This document shows, piece by piece, positions 43,184 to 51,048 of a stretch of 64,000 bases of DNA. Each line of letters begins with the position of its first letter. The stretch's first letter is position 1. Source of the stretch: JANWJE01 sp044326545 (lineage in GTDB: Bacteria > Chlamydiota > Chlamydiia > Chlamydiales > Parachlamydiaceae); NCBI GenBank assembly GCA_044326545.1, contig JBIRBM010000010.1:1-64000 (forward strand), read 5' to 3'. The notes under the pieces are model-generated. The model was not told the origin of the DNA and did not search any database. It saw only the letters and a list, made by a program, of their open reading frames with translations. Both the position numbers and the translations under genes were made by a program.

Positions 43184-43340
43184 ACTTTTTTCCACACTCG
43201 TTTTTGTTGAAAAAATTGATCATTTTTGAGCAGATTGATTGGCAAATTTTGAGAGCATATGTGAACATAGGAAAAATTTGACGATCAAGATGCCAAAAAT
43301 GGCAATGTTATCAACCAAATCGGGTTGCGAAAGAAGTCTA
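43181..43340 (+). mobile_element. MITE family I, copy D (160 bp, diverged)
   Basis: Ends TAGACTTTTTTCCACACTC and GCGAAAGAAGTCTA, same orientation as copy A but the most diverged copy. Sits between the cytochrome b and heptaheme cytochrome genes: its first three bases are the cytochrome b stop codon, and its right end reaches to 21 bp before the ATG of the next gene. Confidence 0.75.
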
Positions 43341-43360
43341 TTAAACAACAGAGTCGATTC

Positions 43361-46300
43361 ATGCGCTCAGATACTCCTCAAATCCTCTTAATTGTCTCCG
43401 GCGTTATCGTGGCGTTGCTGATTGGAGTCTTTTTTTATCGCGAGCTGTTTCCTGAATACAAAATTTACCAGCATGATTACGTTGCTTTAGAAGAGTTTCG
43501 CTCTCTCTTGACGCATGAACCTGCCCCATTTTTTCAAACGGGAATCAAACAACTTGTTTTAGAACGAGACGATAAAGGACCGGCAACTATTGATCGCTGC
43601 ATTTCGTGCCACGTCGCCCTGCAAATTCCCTATTTTTCGCCGAAAAAAATTGCCTACGACCTCAACGGAAATCTCGTAAGGGATGAAAAAGGCCATCCAC
43701 TCTTAATTGCCAATGAAGATTACATTTGGGGCAAGCTCAACACTAAAATCGCTGAGCTGCGCGATGAGAAGGTGTTGGAGGAATTGAATCGTGAAGGAAA
43801 AACAACAGAGATTGCAAAGCGCTTAAACCAAGCATCCCAATATGCAGCTTTAAAGACAGCCAAGGTGGGAGAGCATGTCTATGATGTCACAAAAGCTCTC
43901 TCTATGCACCCGTTAATGGGCAATGAAACCTACCCTTTTCAATATCATCCCATTGAAGAATATGGATGCACCTCTTGCCATAATGGAAATGGTCGAGGCC
44001 TTGTGACGGATAAGGCGCACGGTCCTGTTTTTGATCAACAATATGCAATTGAAGAGGTGGGACATTCCCCGGCATTCAGGGAGCATGATCCTAAAAATGA
44101 TCCCCGCTTTGCACATGTCTTCAATCATAAACCAGGAGAAGAGCTGATTTTCCAAACCGAACCCATTTTTGTCGGTTCTTTAATCCAAGCTAAGTGCATG
44201 CAGTGCCATCAAGATTCACATCTTAAAGTCGCTGAAGCTCAAAATTCTTTGTCTAATTTCGCTTTAATCAGAAAAAAACAGCTCAACACATTAGCTGATG
44301 CATTTGAAAATGAAAAAGAAGCGGCTCTTGATTTATTAACAATCGGTCAACATGTCAAGAGCATCGGTTATCAAAAAACGGTTGATCAACTCAAAACATT
44401 ACAAAGTGATTATTCTCTTCGGGCTGTTGAACTTCAACACATGGCTTCTCAAGAAAAATATTTAACGCAGGCTGCAAAAGGAGAAACCGATGATGAAGCC
44501 GCCACAGTACGTGTCTTAAAGGCAATTAACGAAGATTTAATCGTTTTATTAGGATCGGCTTCTCTTGTCGATGAATTGAATCGTCTTGACCCATTCAATC
44601 AAAAGCAAAGGATTGAAATATTGTTAGAAAAAAATCGGCAAACTCCTCAAGCCAAAGGCAATCTGTTTGCGAAAGCCAACGCTTTAGAGATCAGTCAACA
44701 GCTCATGCGACAAGCCGATCAGGTGGAAAAAAGCGTGTCGAAAACAATCCATGACACACAATTAAAACAGGTGTTTACTTCTGACATCGACCGGTTAACA
44801 CAAGATTATCACAGAGGAAAAGAACTCTATATTTCACAAGCGTGCTATGCTTGCCACAGAATCACCGGATTTTCTAGAGGTGGTGTAGGGCCTGAATTAA
44901 CCCGAGCAGGAGACAATTATCCTTGGTATTTAAAAAGAAAACTGATGTGGCCGCAAGGGGATTTACCAACCTCCACCATGCCCAACATGCACTTTGATTC
45001 TGAAGAAATCGAAGATCTTATGACGTTTCTCCTCTCACAAAAAGGGGAAAGTCGAGCGATTTCCAAAACAGATTACCAATCCAATGTCCAAGCATGGGAA
45101 GTCGAACGAAAAATGCCTTGGGAAAGCCCTCTTCCTCCGGCAGACATCTATGATTTACGCAAGGGAATGACCCTTTTTGCAACCCAAGGGTGCGCAGCTT
45201 GCCATAGGCTTCAGGGGTTTGAATCGAATGTTGGCTTTGCTATTGAAAAAACAGATCCCTCAACAGAACAGCTCTACGAACAGCAGAATTGGTTTAAAAA
45301 ATTATTTCCCGAGGTGGTCGCTTTTGGGCGGTATGACACTGAATTACCCGGCTCTGAAATTGTCGAGACACTAGAGAAACATGCCCAAAAAATTGATGAA
45401 CAAATCGTGGATGATGTCAGACAAAACGCTATTTTAGAAGAAATAGACAAACTTGATCCCGAGGTGTTGGAATCTTTTTATTCTCCATTCCGCTATGCCT
45501 CAAGGGCTAAGAATACCCATTATCAATCTTTGATTGACAAAGAGACAGATCCGATCAAGATTGCCCTGCTTGAAAAAGAGTGGGAAGGTTGGAAAAATCG
45601 TGTTCACCGCGTCCTCATGGTTTATATTCAAACCTATGGACTTGGTCGCTTGATCGGCCCCCATTTAAATTGGTCGGGAATCTACCGCTCCGATGAATGG
45701 TTGATGGAGCATTTTTATCATCCTTCAGGACATATCCCTCGCTCAATGATGCCTGTCTTTCCTTTTGATCAAACCAAATTTCTTGCCTTAACCCATATGC
45801 TCGATGTTCTAGCGGTTCGCAATCGAGATTCACTGCGTAAAATTTGGGATCTGCGCGGCTTTAACCCCGAAGAAGCCTATAACATGCTTTGCGCACAGTG
45901 CCATGGAATAAACCGGCTGGGAAATGGGGTGATTGCGGAATGGATTTATCCTATTGCAAAAAACCTTCATAACCAAGATTTTTTACGTAATCTCACTCAA
46001 GACAAAGCGTTTGAATCAATCTATCGTGGTGTCAAGGGAACTCCGATGCCTGCTTGGGGCGAGGCGGCAGAGGGCAAAGCACAAGGGATAAAAGAACCGC
46101 TCAATCGAAAGCCTCTACTGAATGAAGGAGACATTCATCATCTTGTGGATTGGATCTTTAGCGGATTGCCGGGCGCAGAAGTGATCCGTCAATCATCCGA
46201 CGTTCCTAAATGGCAATATCAACCAGAAGATGTGTTGAAAGAATTGAAGAGGGAAGGGGGGCGTTTAGAAGGAACTTCTGATGATGAGCTGCAACAAGGC

Positions 46301-47401
46301 AAAAAGGAGAGTCTTTCCACATTATGGATCTCACAAAAAATAGCCGTTTCTTCCATGATTCCCTCTGTTTCCTTAATGGCAAAATCAAAGAAAAAAGAGG
46401 ATGAAGCTGACGTTGACACCATCTTTGATATCATCCCCTCTTCTTTTAATCCAAAAGTGAACGACTCTTTTATTAAAAAGAGGTTTTTTACTCCCTATAA
46501 CATAGAGAAAGGCAAAGAGTTTTTTTTTCTTAACTGCGCTGTTTGCCACGGAAGCGAAGCTGATGGGAGCGGCACGCGTGCGCAGGCAATGCAAGAAGCA
46601 AAACCGCGGATGCTCACCAATTTAGACTGGCTCGATTCCCATGACGATCTTCGCCTCCTTCGCTCGATTAAGTTTGGAGTTCCTGGGACTTCGATGACTC
46701 CATGGGGCGATTTGACAAGCGCGCTTCAACGATTACAGTTAGTCATTTTCATTCGCTCCTTGACAAAAGAACAAGAGATGCGCAATCAGTTGGCACAGAT
46801 CCTCTATCGCACGTTTGATGAATCCCAATTTCTTATCGAAGAAGCCAGAAGCGAAAATAGCAAACAGATTGAAGAATTGCAACAACAAGGGGGCATGCAA
46901 TTAGAGAATAAGATCCACATCCTCGAGAAAAAAGAGGAACAACTCTTAGAGCTAAAAACAGACCTTAAGGAAGAGCGCAACCTCTATTTGAATCTTGGGC
47001 TCTATCTCATGGGAAAAGATCTTCCCGATTCTGCATTTGCCTCCTATTTGGATTTGATTGGTTTAAATCGCAACCGTTATGCGATCAACAACAAGCAATT
47101 GACCTTCGATTATGATGAAAAAATCATGGAAAATATCCGGAGCGAACGAAAAAAAATCATGGCTATTATCGATGATCAAATTGTCAAACGAGAAGAGGAA
47201 AAACAGATTCTTAAAGGGAGAATCTCTTCGCCTGAGGTTAAGGCAGAGCTTAACAATAAAAGGAGTGAAATTGATTCCTATCAAAAACTTAAAGCTAAAC
47301 TCATGACAGATAGTGAAGAGGCCTTGCGTTTGGCGCTTCATCAAAAGAGAATTTTTCACATGGAATCGAGCGAAAGTTTAGAACCGGTTCAACATCTTTA
47401 A
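43361..47401 (+). CDS. giant membrane-anchored heptaheme cytochrome c
   Basis: About 1346 residues with seven CxxCH heme c sites: CISCH, CTSCH, CMQCH, CYACH, CAACH, CAQCH and CAVCH (first Cys codons at 43598, 43967, 44195, 44843, 45191, 45890 and 46535). One N-terminal membrane anchor (ILLIVSGVIVALLIGVFFYR). The last about 190 residues are heme-free with a coiled coil (EELQQQGGMQLENK, and KKEEQLLELKTDL). It stands where cytochrome c1 genes normally are, so it likely accepts electrons from the Rieske protein and passes them to the cbb3 oxidase encoded next. The TTG at 43325 lies inside MITE D; ATG at 43361 (MRSDTPQ) is chosen. The last codons (EPVQHL) belong to a palindrome repeat. No family of this size is known to me. 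Confidence 0.88.
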   Translation: MRSDTPQILLIVSGVIVALLIGVFFYRELFPEYKIYQHDYVALEEFRSLLTHEPAPFFQTGIKQLVLERDDKGPATIDRCISCHVALQIPYFSPKKIAYDLNGNLVRDEKGHPLLIANEDYIWGKLNTKIAELRDEKVLEELNREGKTTEIAKRLNQASQYAALKTAKVGEHVYDVTKALSMHPLMGNETYPFQYHPIEEYGCTSCHNGNGRGLVTDKAHGPVFDQQYAIEEVGHSPAFREHDPKNDPRFAHVFNHKPGEELIFQTEPIFVGSLIQAKCMQCHQDSHLKVAEAQNSLSNFALIRKKQLNTLADAFENEKEAALDLLTIGQHVKSIGYQKTVDQLKTLQSDYSLRAVELQHMASQEKYLTQAAKGETDDEAATVRVLKAINEDLIVLLGSASLVDELNRLDPFNQKQRIEILLEKNRQTPQAKGNLFAKANALEISQQLMRQADQVEKSVSKTIHDTQLKQVFTSDIDRLTQDYHRGKELYISQACYACHRITGFSRGGVGPELTRAGDNYPWYLKRKLMWPQGDLPTSTMPNMHFDSEEIEDLMTFLLSQKGESRAISKTDYQSNVQAWEVERKMPWESPLPPADIYDLRKGMTLFATQGCAACHRLQGFESNVGFAIEKTDPSTEQLYEQQNWFKKLFPEVVAFGRYDTELPGSEIVETLEKHAQKIDEQIVDDVRQNAILEEIDKLDPEVLESFYSPFRYASRAKNTHYQSLIDKETDPIKIALLEKEWEGWKNRVHRVLMVYIQTYGLGRLIGPHLNWSGIYRSDEWLMEHFYHPSGHIPRSMMPVFPFDQTKFLALTHMLDVLAVRNRDSLRKIWDLRGFNPEEAYNMLCAQCHGINRLGNGVIAEWIYPIAKNLHNQDFLRNLTQDKAFESIYRGVKGTPMPAWGEAAEGKAQGIKEPLNRKPLLNEGDIHHLVDWIFSGLPGAEVIRQSSDVPKWQYQPEDVLKELKREGGRLEGTSDDELQQGKKESLSTLWISQKIAVSSMIPSVSLMAKSKKKEDEADVDTIFDIIPSSFNPKVNDSFIKKRFFTPYNIEKGKEFFFLNCAVCHGSEADGSGTRAQAMQEAKPRMLTNLDWLDSHDDLRLLRSIKFGVPGTSMTPWGDLTSALQRLQLVIFIRSLTKEQEMRNQLAQILYRTFDESQFLIEEARSENSKQIEELQQQGGMQLENKIHILEKKEEQLLELKTDLKEERNLYLNLGLYLMGKDLPDSAFASYLDLIGLNRNRYAINNKQLTFDYDEKIMENIRSERKKIMAIIDDQIVKREEEKQILKGRISSPEVKAELNNKRSEIDSYQKLKAKLMTDSEEALRLALHQKRIFHMESSESLEPVQHL

Positions 47402-47453
47402 TCGGATGATGTGTGTGCTAACATTATCGGATCAAAGATGTTGAACCGGTTCT
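47380..47453. repeat. palindrome family II, complete 74-bp copy
   Basis: Left arm AGAACCGGTTCAACATCTTT followed by AATCGGAT, right arm the inverse (ATCGGATCAAAGATGTTGAA then CCGGTTCT), with about 20 bp between. The left arm encodes the last six residues and stop of the heptaheme cytochrome. Possibly a terminator as well as a repeat; related half-sites are at 29557 and 39063. Confidence 0.7.
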
Positions 47454-47488
47454 GAGAAAAATAAGGGTTCTCAATGCCAAACATCCAA

Positions 47489-47652
47489 TAGACTTCTTCG
47501 GAAACTTGGTTTGCTTGAAAAAACCGCCATTTTTGGCATCTTTTTTGTAAAATTTTTCGACCGTATCCACGAATACGCCTCTCAAAATTTTCAAAACAAT
47601 CTGCTTAAAAAGGGCAATTTTTTCAAGGAAAGCAAGTTTCCGAAGAAGTCTA
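47489..47652 (-). mobile_element. MITE family I, copy E (164 bp)
   Basis: Ends TAGACTTCTTCGGAAACTT and AAGTTTCCGAAGAAGTCTA, same orientation as copies B and C. It fills most of the gap between the heptaheme cytochrome gene and ccoN, 95 bp before the ccoN start, and may affect transcription of the oxidase genes. Confidence 0.87.
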
Positions 47653-47746
47653 ATTTTTGAATTTGTTTGTGAGCGATGAATTGACGTTGTTCCATAAACG
47701 CAATGGTGTTATAAAAAAGTTTACGATTTATGAGAAGAGAAGAGAG

Positions 47747-49180
47747 ATGGTAACTTACGACGACAGACCAGCGCAATTATTCATTTATCCCTCCATTCTG
47801 TTTATGGTTTTCGGAATGATAGTGGGTGTATTTATTGCATTTAACGGCTTTCTTTTTGCCGATTATTTTTCAGGAGAGTACATCCACTTCGGGCGGGTTC
47901 GTCCAGTTCATGTGAGCACAGTGACTTTATCATGGCTTCTATCGGCCGATATTGGCTTAATGCTCTACTTTATTCCTCGATTATGCGGGGTTCCTCTTTG
48001 GAATCCTAAACTTGCCATGTGGACCGGCGCTCTTTGGTGGTTCACAATCATTTTGGGGACAAATTCATTTCCATGGGGAACAAATGCCGGATGGGAATAC
48101 GCTGAGTTACCCATGTGGATTTCATGGATTCCCGTGAAGTTTTTGTTTGCTTTAAGCTGGCTCCTCTTGGTTTTAAACTTCATGATGACAATTTTACATC
48201 GTCGATTTGAAAAACTCTATGTCTCGCTTTGGTACTGCATGGGAACCTTAATTTGGACGACATTTACAGTGCTTGTTGGAAATTTTATCATCAACTGGCT
48301 CCCGGAAGGGATTTCGCGTGTCAATGCAAGTTGGTTCTACGTTCACAATTTAGTCGGATTGATTTTCACCCCAATGGGATTGGCCACAGCTTATTATTTT
48401 TTACCGAAACTGGCAAATACCCCCATTTATAGCCATCGTCTTTCCATGATTGGTTTTTGGTCGGTCGCTTTTATTTATGCTTGGATTGGAGCCCACCACC
48501 AAATTCATGGACCTGTTTCACAATGGCTCCAGACAACTGCCATCGTTTTTTCGATTTGGCTCTTCATTCCGGTCTTTACTGTTGTTTATAACATTTTTGC
48601 AACGCTGCAAAAAGACTGGATCAAATATTTGCAAAGCGCTCCGATTCGTTTCTTAATGATGGGAAATATTTTTTATCTCATCACCTGTATTCAAGGGCCT
48701 TTAATGGCATTGCGCAATGTGAACGAAATTACATCCAAAACTGATTGGGTGATTGGCCACTCCCACATTGCACTGTATGGAACTTTCACTTTTTTCGCCA
48801 TTGCCGGAATTTATCAAGCAGTTCCTACGATGACAAAAAAACCTTTATGGTCCGACAAATTAGCTGACTGGCACTTTGCCCTTAATCTCTGGGGCAGCCT
48901 CCTTTTTCTTTTTTCGTTATGGGTGGGAGGGTTTTTACAGGGGTTGATGTGGGCAAATTGGGCAGACGGCACCTCTTATGCAGAATTTCACAATAACTTA
49001 ACGCGCCTCTCTTTTGTCGACACAATTGTGTATATGCGCGACTGGTGGATGTTAAGGGCTATTGGCGGTGTGATGATTTTGTTTGCCAATATTCTTTTTG
49101 CCATTAACATGTTTAACACCATTGTTCTTAAACCCGTTCATCACTCTTCAGCGCCTCGCAAAGCGGAGGCTTCCCTATGA
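47747..49180 (+). CDS. ccoN: cbb3-type cytochrome c oxidase subunit I
   Basis: Catalytic heme-copper subunit, 477 residues, about 12 membrane helices. Low-spin heme ligand in RVRPVHVSTVTLSWLL; CuB ligands in FYVHN and in the pair IGAHHQIHGP; the cross-linked Tyr stands six residues before the His pair (YAWIGAHH), as in C-family oxidases. GHSHIALYG carries the heme b3 ligands. Start ATG at 47747 (MVTYDDRPAQ) preferred over upstream TTG, which would add 30 unrelated residues. The stop overlaps the ccoO start (ATGA). High oxygen affinity is expected for this class. Confidence 0.95.
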   Translation: MVTYDDRPAQLFIYPSILFMVFGMIVGVFIAFNGFLFADYFSGEYIHFGRVRPVHVSTVTLSWLLSADIGLMLYFIPRLCGVPLWNPKLAMWTGALWWFTIILGTNSFPWGTNAGWEYAELPMWISWIPVKFLFALSWLLLVLNFMMTILHRRFEKLYVSLWYCMGTLIWTTFTVLVGNFIINWLPEGISRVNASWFYVHNLVGLIFTPMGLATAYYFLPKLANTPIYSHRLSMIGFWSVAFIYAWIGAHHQIHGPVSQWLQTTAIVFSIWLFIPVFTVVYNIFATLQKDWIKYLQSAPIRFLMMGNIFYLITCIQGPLMALRNVNEITSKTDWVIGHSHIALYGTFTFFAIAGIYQAVPTMTKKPLWSDKLADWHFALNLWGSLLFLFSLWVGGFLQGLMWANWADGTSYAEFHNNLTRLSFVDTIVYMRDWWMLRAIGGVMILFANILFAINMFNTIVLKPVHHSSAPRKAEASL

Positions 49181-50478
49181 CAGATGAAAAAAAAATGCAG
49201 AATCAACACTCCGGTTTTTTAGATTTTTTTCACAGCGTAGAACAATCAGCGATTTGGACAATCATCGGGGTCATCTTTCTTTTTTCTTTCTCTATCCTTA
49301 TTGTGTTAATTGCCCCAGGTTATGTTGACTCGACTTGGACAAGCCCTTCAAGTCCTTATCAGGTTCAAATGTATGAAGTGGCAGATCCAAATTACTACAT
49401 GAGCAGCGCTTCAACGGGAGGAAGTGAGCTGCAATATGTTCATCATTTAAAAGAAGGCTTTACTTTATTATCTTTTAAGGAAGTGGGAAATCTACGCATT
49501 ATCGCAAAGCCTGAGTTGGAAAAATACATTACCCGCCATGATGAAAAAGAGCTCAAATTAACGTCGCGTCTTTTATTATTACGATATCCCGTGGCAGAGA
49601 GCGTCGCTCAAGCAGAGGAATGGCAAAAAAAATGGGCCGAATCAACAAACCCCGCCTCTTCGCTTCAAAAGGAGGGTCTCAAAAGCCAAAGCTCCATTCA
49701 ATATGAGATTGCGGAGCTATATGATCCCGAGTTGAAAGAAGCCTTTTCTTTTGATTCTTCAGGAGGCATTTTACAAGATTGGGTGGATGAAAACTTTAAA
49801 ATTTTAGACGAAGAGGTCAAAAACCCTTACCATCAAGACTTCGGCGTTCTCTACGTTCAGAATCCACGAGAATTTCGCATCACCCGTACCCGATATGGAG
49901 AGGAGGAGCGTTGGCGCTATGACCCCGATGGAATGAAGGTAACAGGACTCGATGAGTTAACAAGTCCTCAGCTTGGATTTCAATCGCGCAAGGATTTAAT
50001 TTCCCTTGGAGAGCATCTCTATGCGATCGAAGGATGCTGGTATTGTCACACTGACCAAACGAGGACATTAATTGAAGATGTGGTCTTGAATGGATCCGAT
50101 TCTTATCCGGCGCCCCCCTCTTCTGCCAATGAATTCATTTATCAAAAGATCACATTTCCCGGGACACGTCGCATTGGGCCTGATATTTCCCGTGTTGGAG
50201 TGAAAAGGGCAAGCCGTGATTGGCATAAAGCCCATTTTTGGGCTCCAAAGACAGCAAGCGCCGGATCGATCATGCCTGCATTTCAACACTTTTTTGATCA
50301 CGATCCGCGAGGAACAGGAAAGAGTATGATGGGAATCCCCAATTACCGTTTTGAAGCGATGTACCAATATTTAATGACAAAAGGAACCCGGATTACACCT
50401 CCAACACAGGCTTGGTGGTTAGGAAAAGATCCAATTAAAACAAAAGAGATCATTGAAGGACAAAGGAGGTTGCCATGA
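49177..50478 (+). CDS. ccoO: cbb3 oxidase subunit II, enlarged
   Basis: Monoheme cytochrome c subunit. N-terminal membrane helix (AIWTIIGVIFLFSFSILIVL), C-terminal domain with heme site GCWYCHTDQTR and axial Met likely in SIMPAFQHFF. The length of 433 is nearly twice the usual 200-240: about 190 extra residues (about 70-260) lie between helix and heme domain, with charged helices and no heme site. Passes electrons to CcoN. The insert may dock the heptaheme cytochrome or the CcoP-like stub. Coupled to ccoN and to the next small gene by 4-bp overlaps. Confidence 0.9.
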   Translation: MTDEKKMQNQHSGFLDFFHSVEQSAIWTIIGVIFLFSFSILIVLIAPGYVDSTWTSPSSPYQVQMYEVADPNYYMSSASTGGSELQYVHHLKEGFTLLSFKEVGNLRIIAKPELEKYITRHDEKELKLTSRLLLLRYPVAESVAQAEEWQKKWAESTNPASSLQKEGLKSQSSIQYEIAELYDPELKEAFSFDSSGGILQDWVDENFKILDEEVKNPYHQDFGVLYVQNPREFRITRTRYGEEERWRYDPDGMKVTGLDELTSPQLGFQSRKDLISLGEHLYAIEGCWYCHTDQTRTLIEDVVLNGSDSYPAPPSSANEFIYQKITFPGTRRIGPDISRVGVKRASRDWHKAHFWAPKTASAGSIMPAFQHFFDHDPRGTGKSMMGIPNYRFEAMYQYLMTKGTRITPPTQAWWLGKDPIKTKEIIEGQRRLP

Positions 50479-50723
50479 TGAAAAGTGCAAAGGCTTTCTC
50501 TTTTTTGCCTTTATTCGCCATCATCGATGGCATGGGAATTTATGGGAATTTTTTAAGTTATGGACTCGTTATCTCGTTTGTTGGGGGCGCCTTTCTGATT
50601 TTCCTCAATCTTTGGAAAAACAAGCGCCTCGACATCGATGAAGAGCCCAAATTCCAAATGATGCAAGAAGAAGAGCTGAAGCAAGGAGAGGCAGAATGCC
50701 GGATCAAGAACGTGATCAAGTAG
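50475..50723 (+). CDS. small cbb3-associated membrane protein (CcoQ-position)
   Basis: An 82-residue protein with one or two hydrophobic segments (PLFAIIDGMGIYGNFLSYGL, then VISFVGGAFLIFLNLW) and a charged cytoplasmic tail. AAGGAGG precedes the ATG pair. Position between ccoO and the ccoP-like gene is that of CcoQ, but sequence similarity to CcoQ is too weak to name it. Confidence 0.65.
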   Translation: MMKSAKAFSFLPLFAIIDGMGIYGNFLSYGLVISFVGGAFLIFLNLWKNKRLDIDEEPKFQMMQEEELKQGEAECRIKNVIK

Positions 50724-51022
50724 ACGATTCTCATCTGTTTGACGAAATAGAATATTATGGAGATCCATCTATTGCCTCATATAACGGAAAAGTGCCGAAA
50801 TTTCTGATTTTTAATTATTTTTTTTGGCCTATTTGGGGAATTTTTACCCTCTACTATTTTTGGAACGGAAGTGCGGGATGGATGGATCGAGGGTACTGGC
50901 ATCAATTGCAAATTGCAGCCAATACCACATTTCCGATTGAAAATCAGAATATGCTTCTCCAAAATCAAGTACAGCCAGAAAAAGAAGAGGAATGGGGTTC
51001 CTCTCAACGCGTTCTAGATTAG
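50696..51022 (+). CDS. heme-less CcoP N-terminal domain-like protein
   Basis: A 108-residue protein. DEIEYYGDPSIASYNGKVPK, then FLIFNYFFWPIWGIFTLYYFW (membrane helix) and the conserved short segment after it (YWHQLQIAANTTFP), is the pattern of the CcoP N-terminus (FixP_N). The two c-type heme domains that normally follow are absent; no CxxCH is present. So the oxidase has no diheme CcoP, and its electron entry may instead be the heptaheme cytochrome. Overlaps the preceding gene by 28 bp; last gene of the oxidase operon. Confidence 0.75.
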   Translation: MPDQERDQVDDSHLFDEIEYYGDPSIASYNGKVPKFLIFNYFFWPIWGIFTLYYFWNGSAGWMDRGYWHQLQIAANTTFPIENQNMLLQNQVQPEKEEEWGSSQRVLD

Positions 51023-51048
51023 GGTGAAAATGTGAGGAAGGTGAATAT

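Noticed and set aside
43325..43360. TTG start of the heptaheme cytochrome inside MITE D
   Set aside because: Would place the start codon in a mobile repeat; the ATG at 43361 gives a normal membrane anchor.
47657..47746. N-terminal extension of ccoN from a TTG
   Set aside because: The 30 extra residues do not resemble CcoN and begin right after the MITE; ATG at 47747 fits family length.
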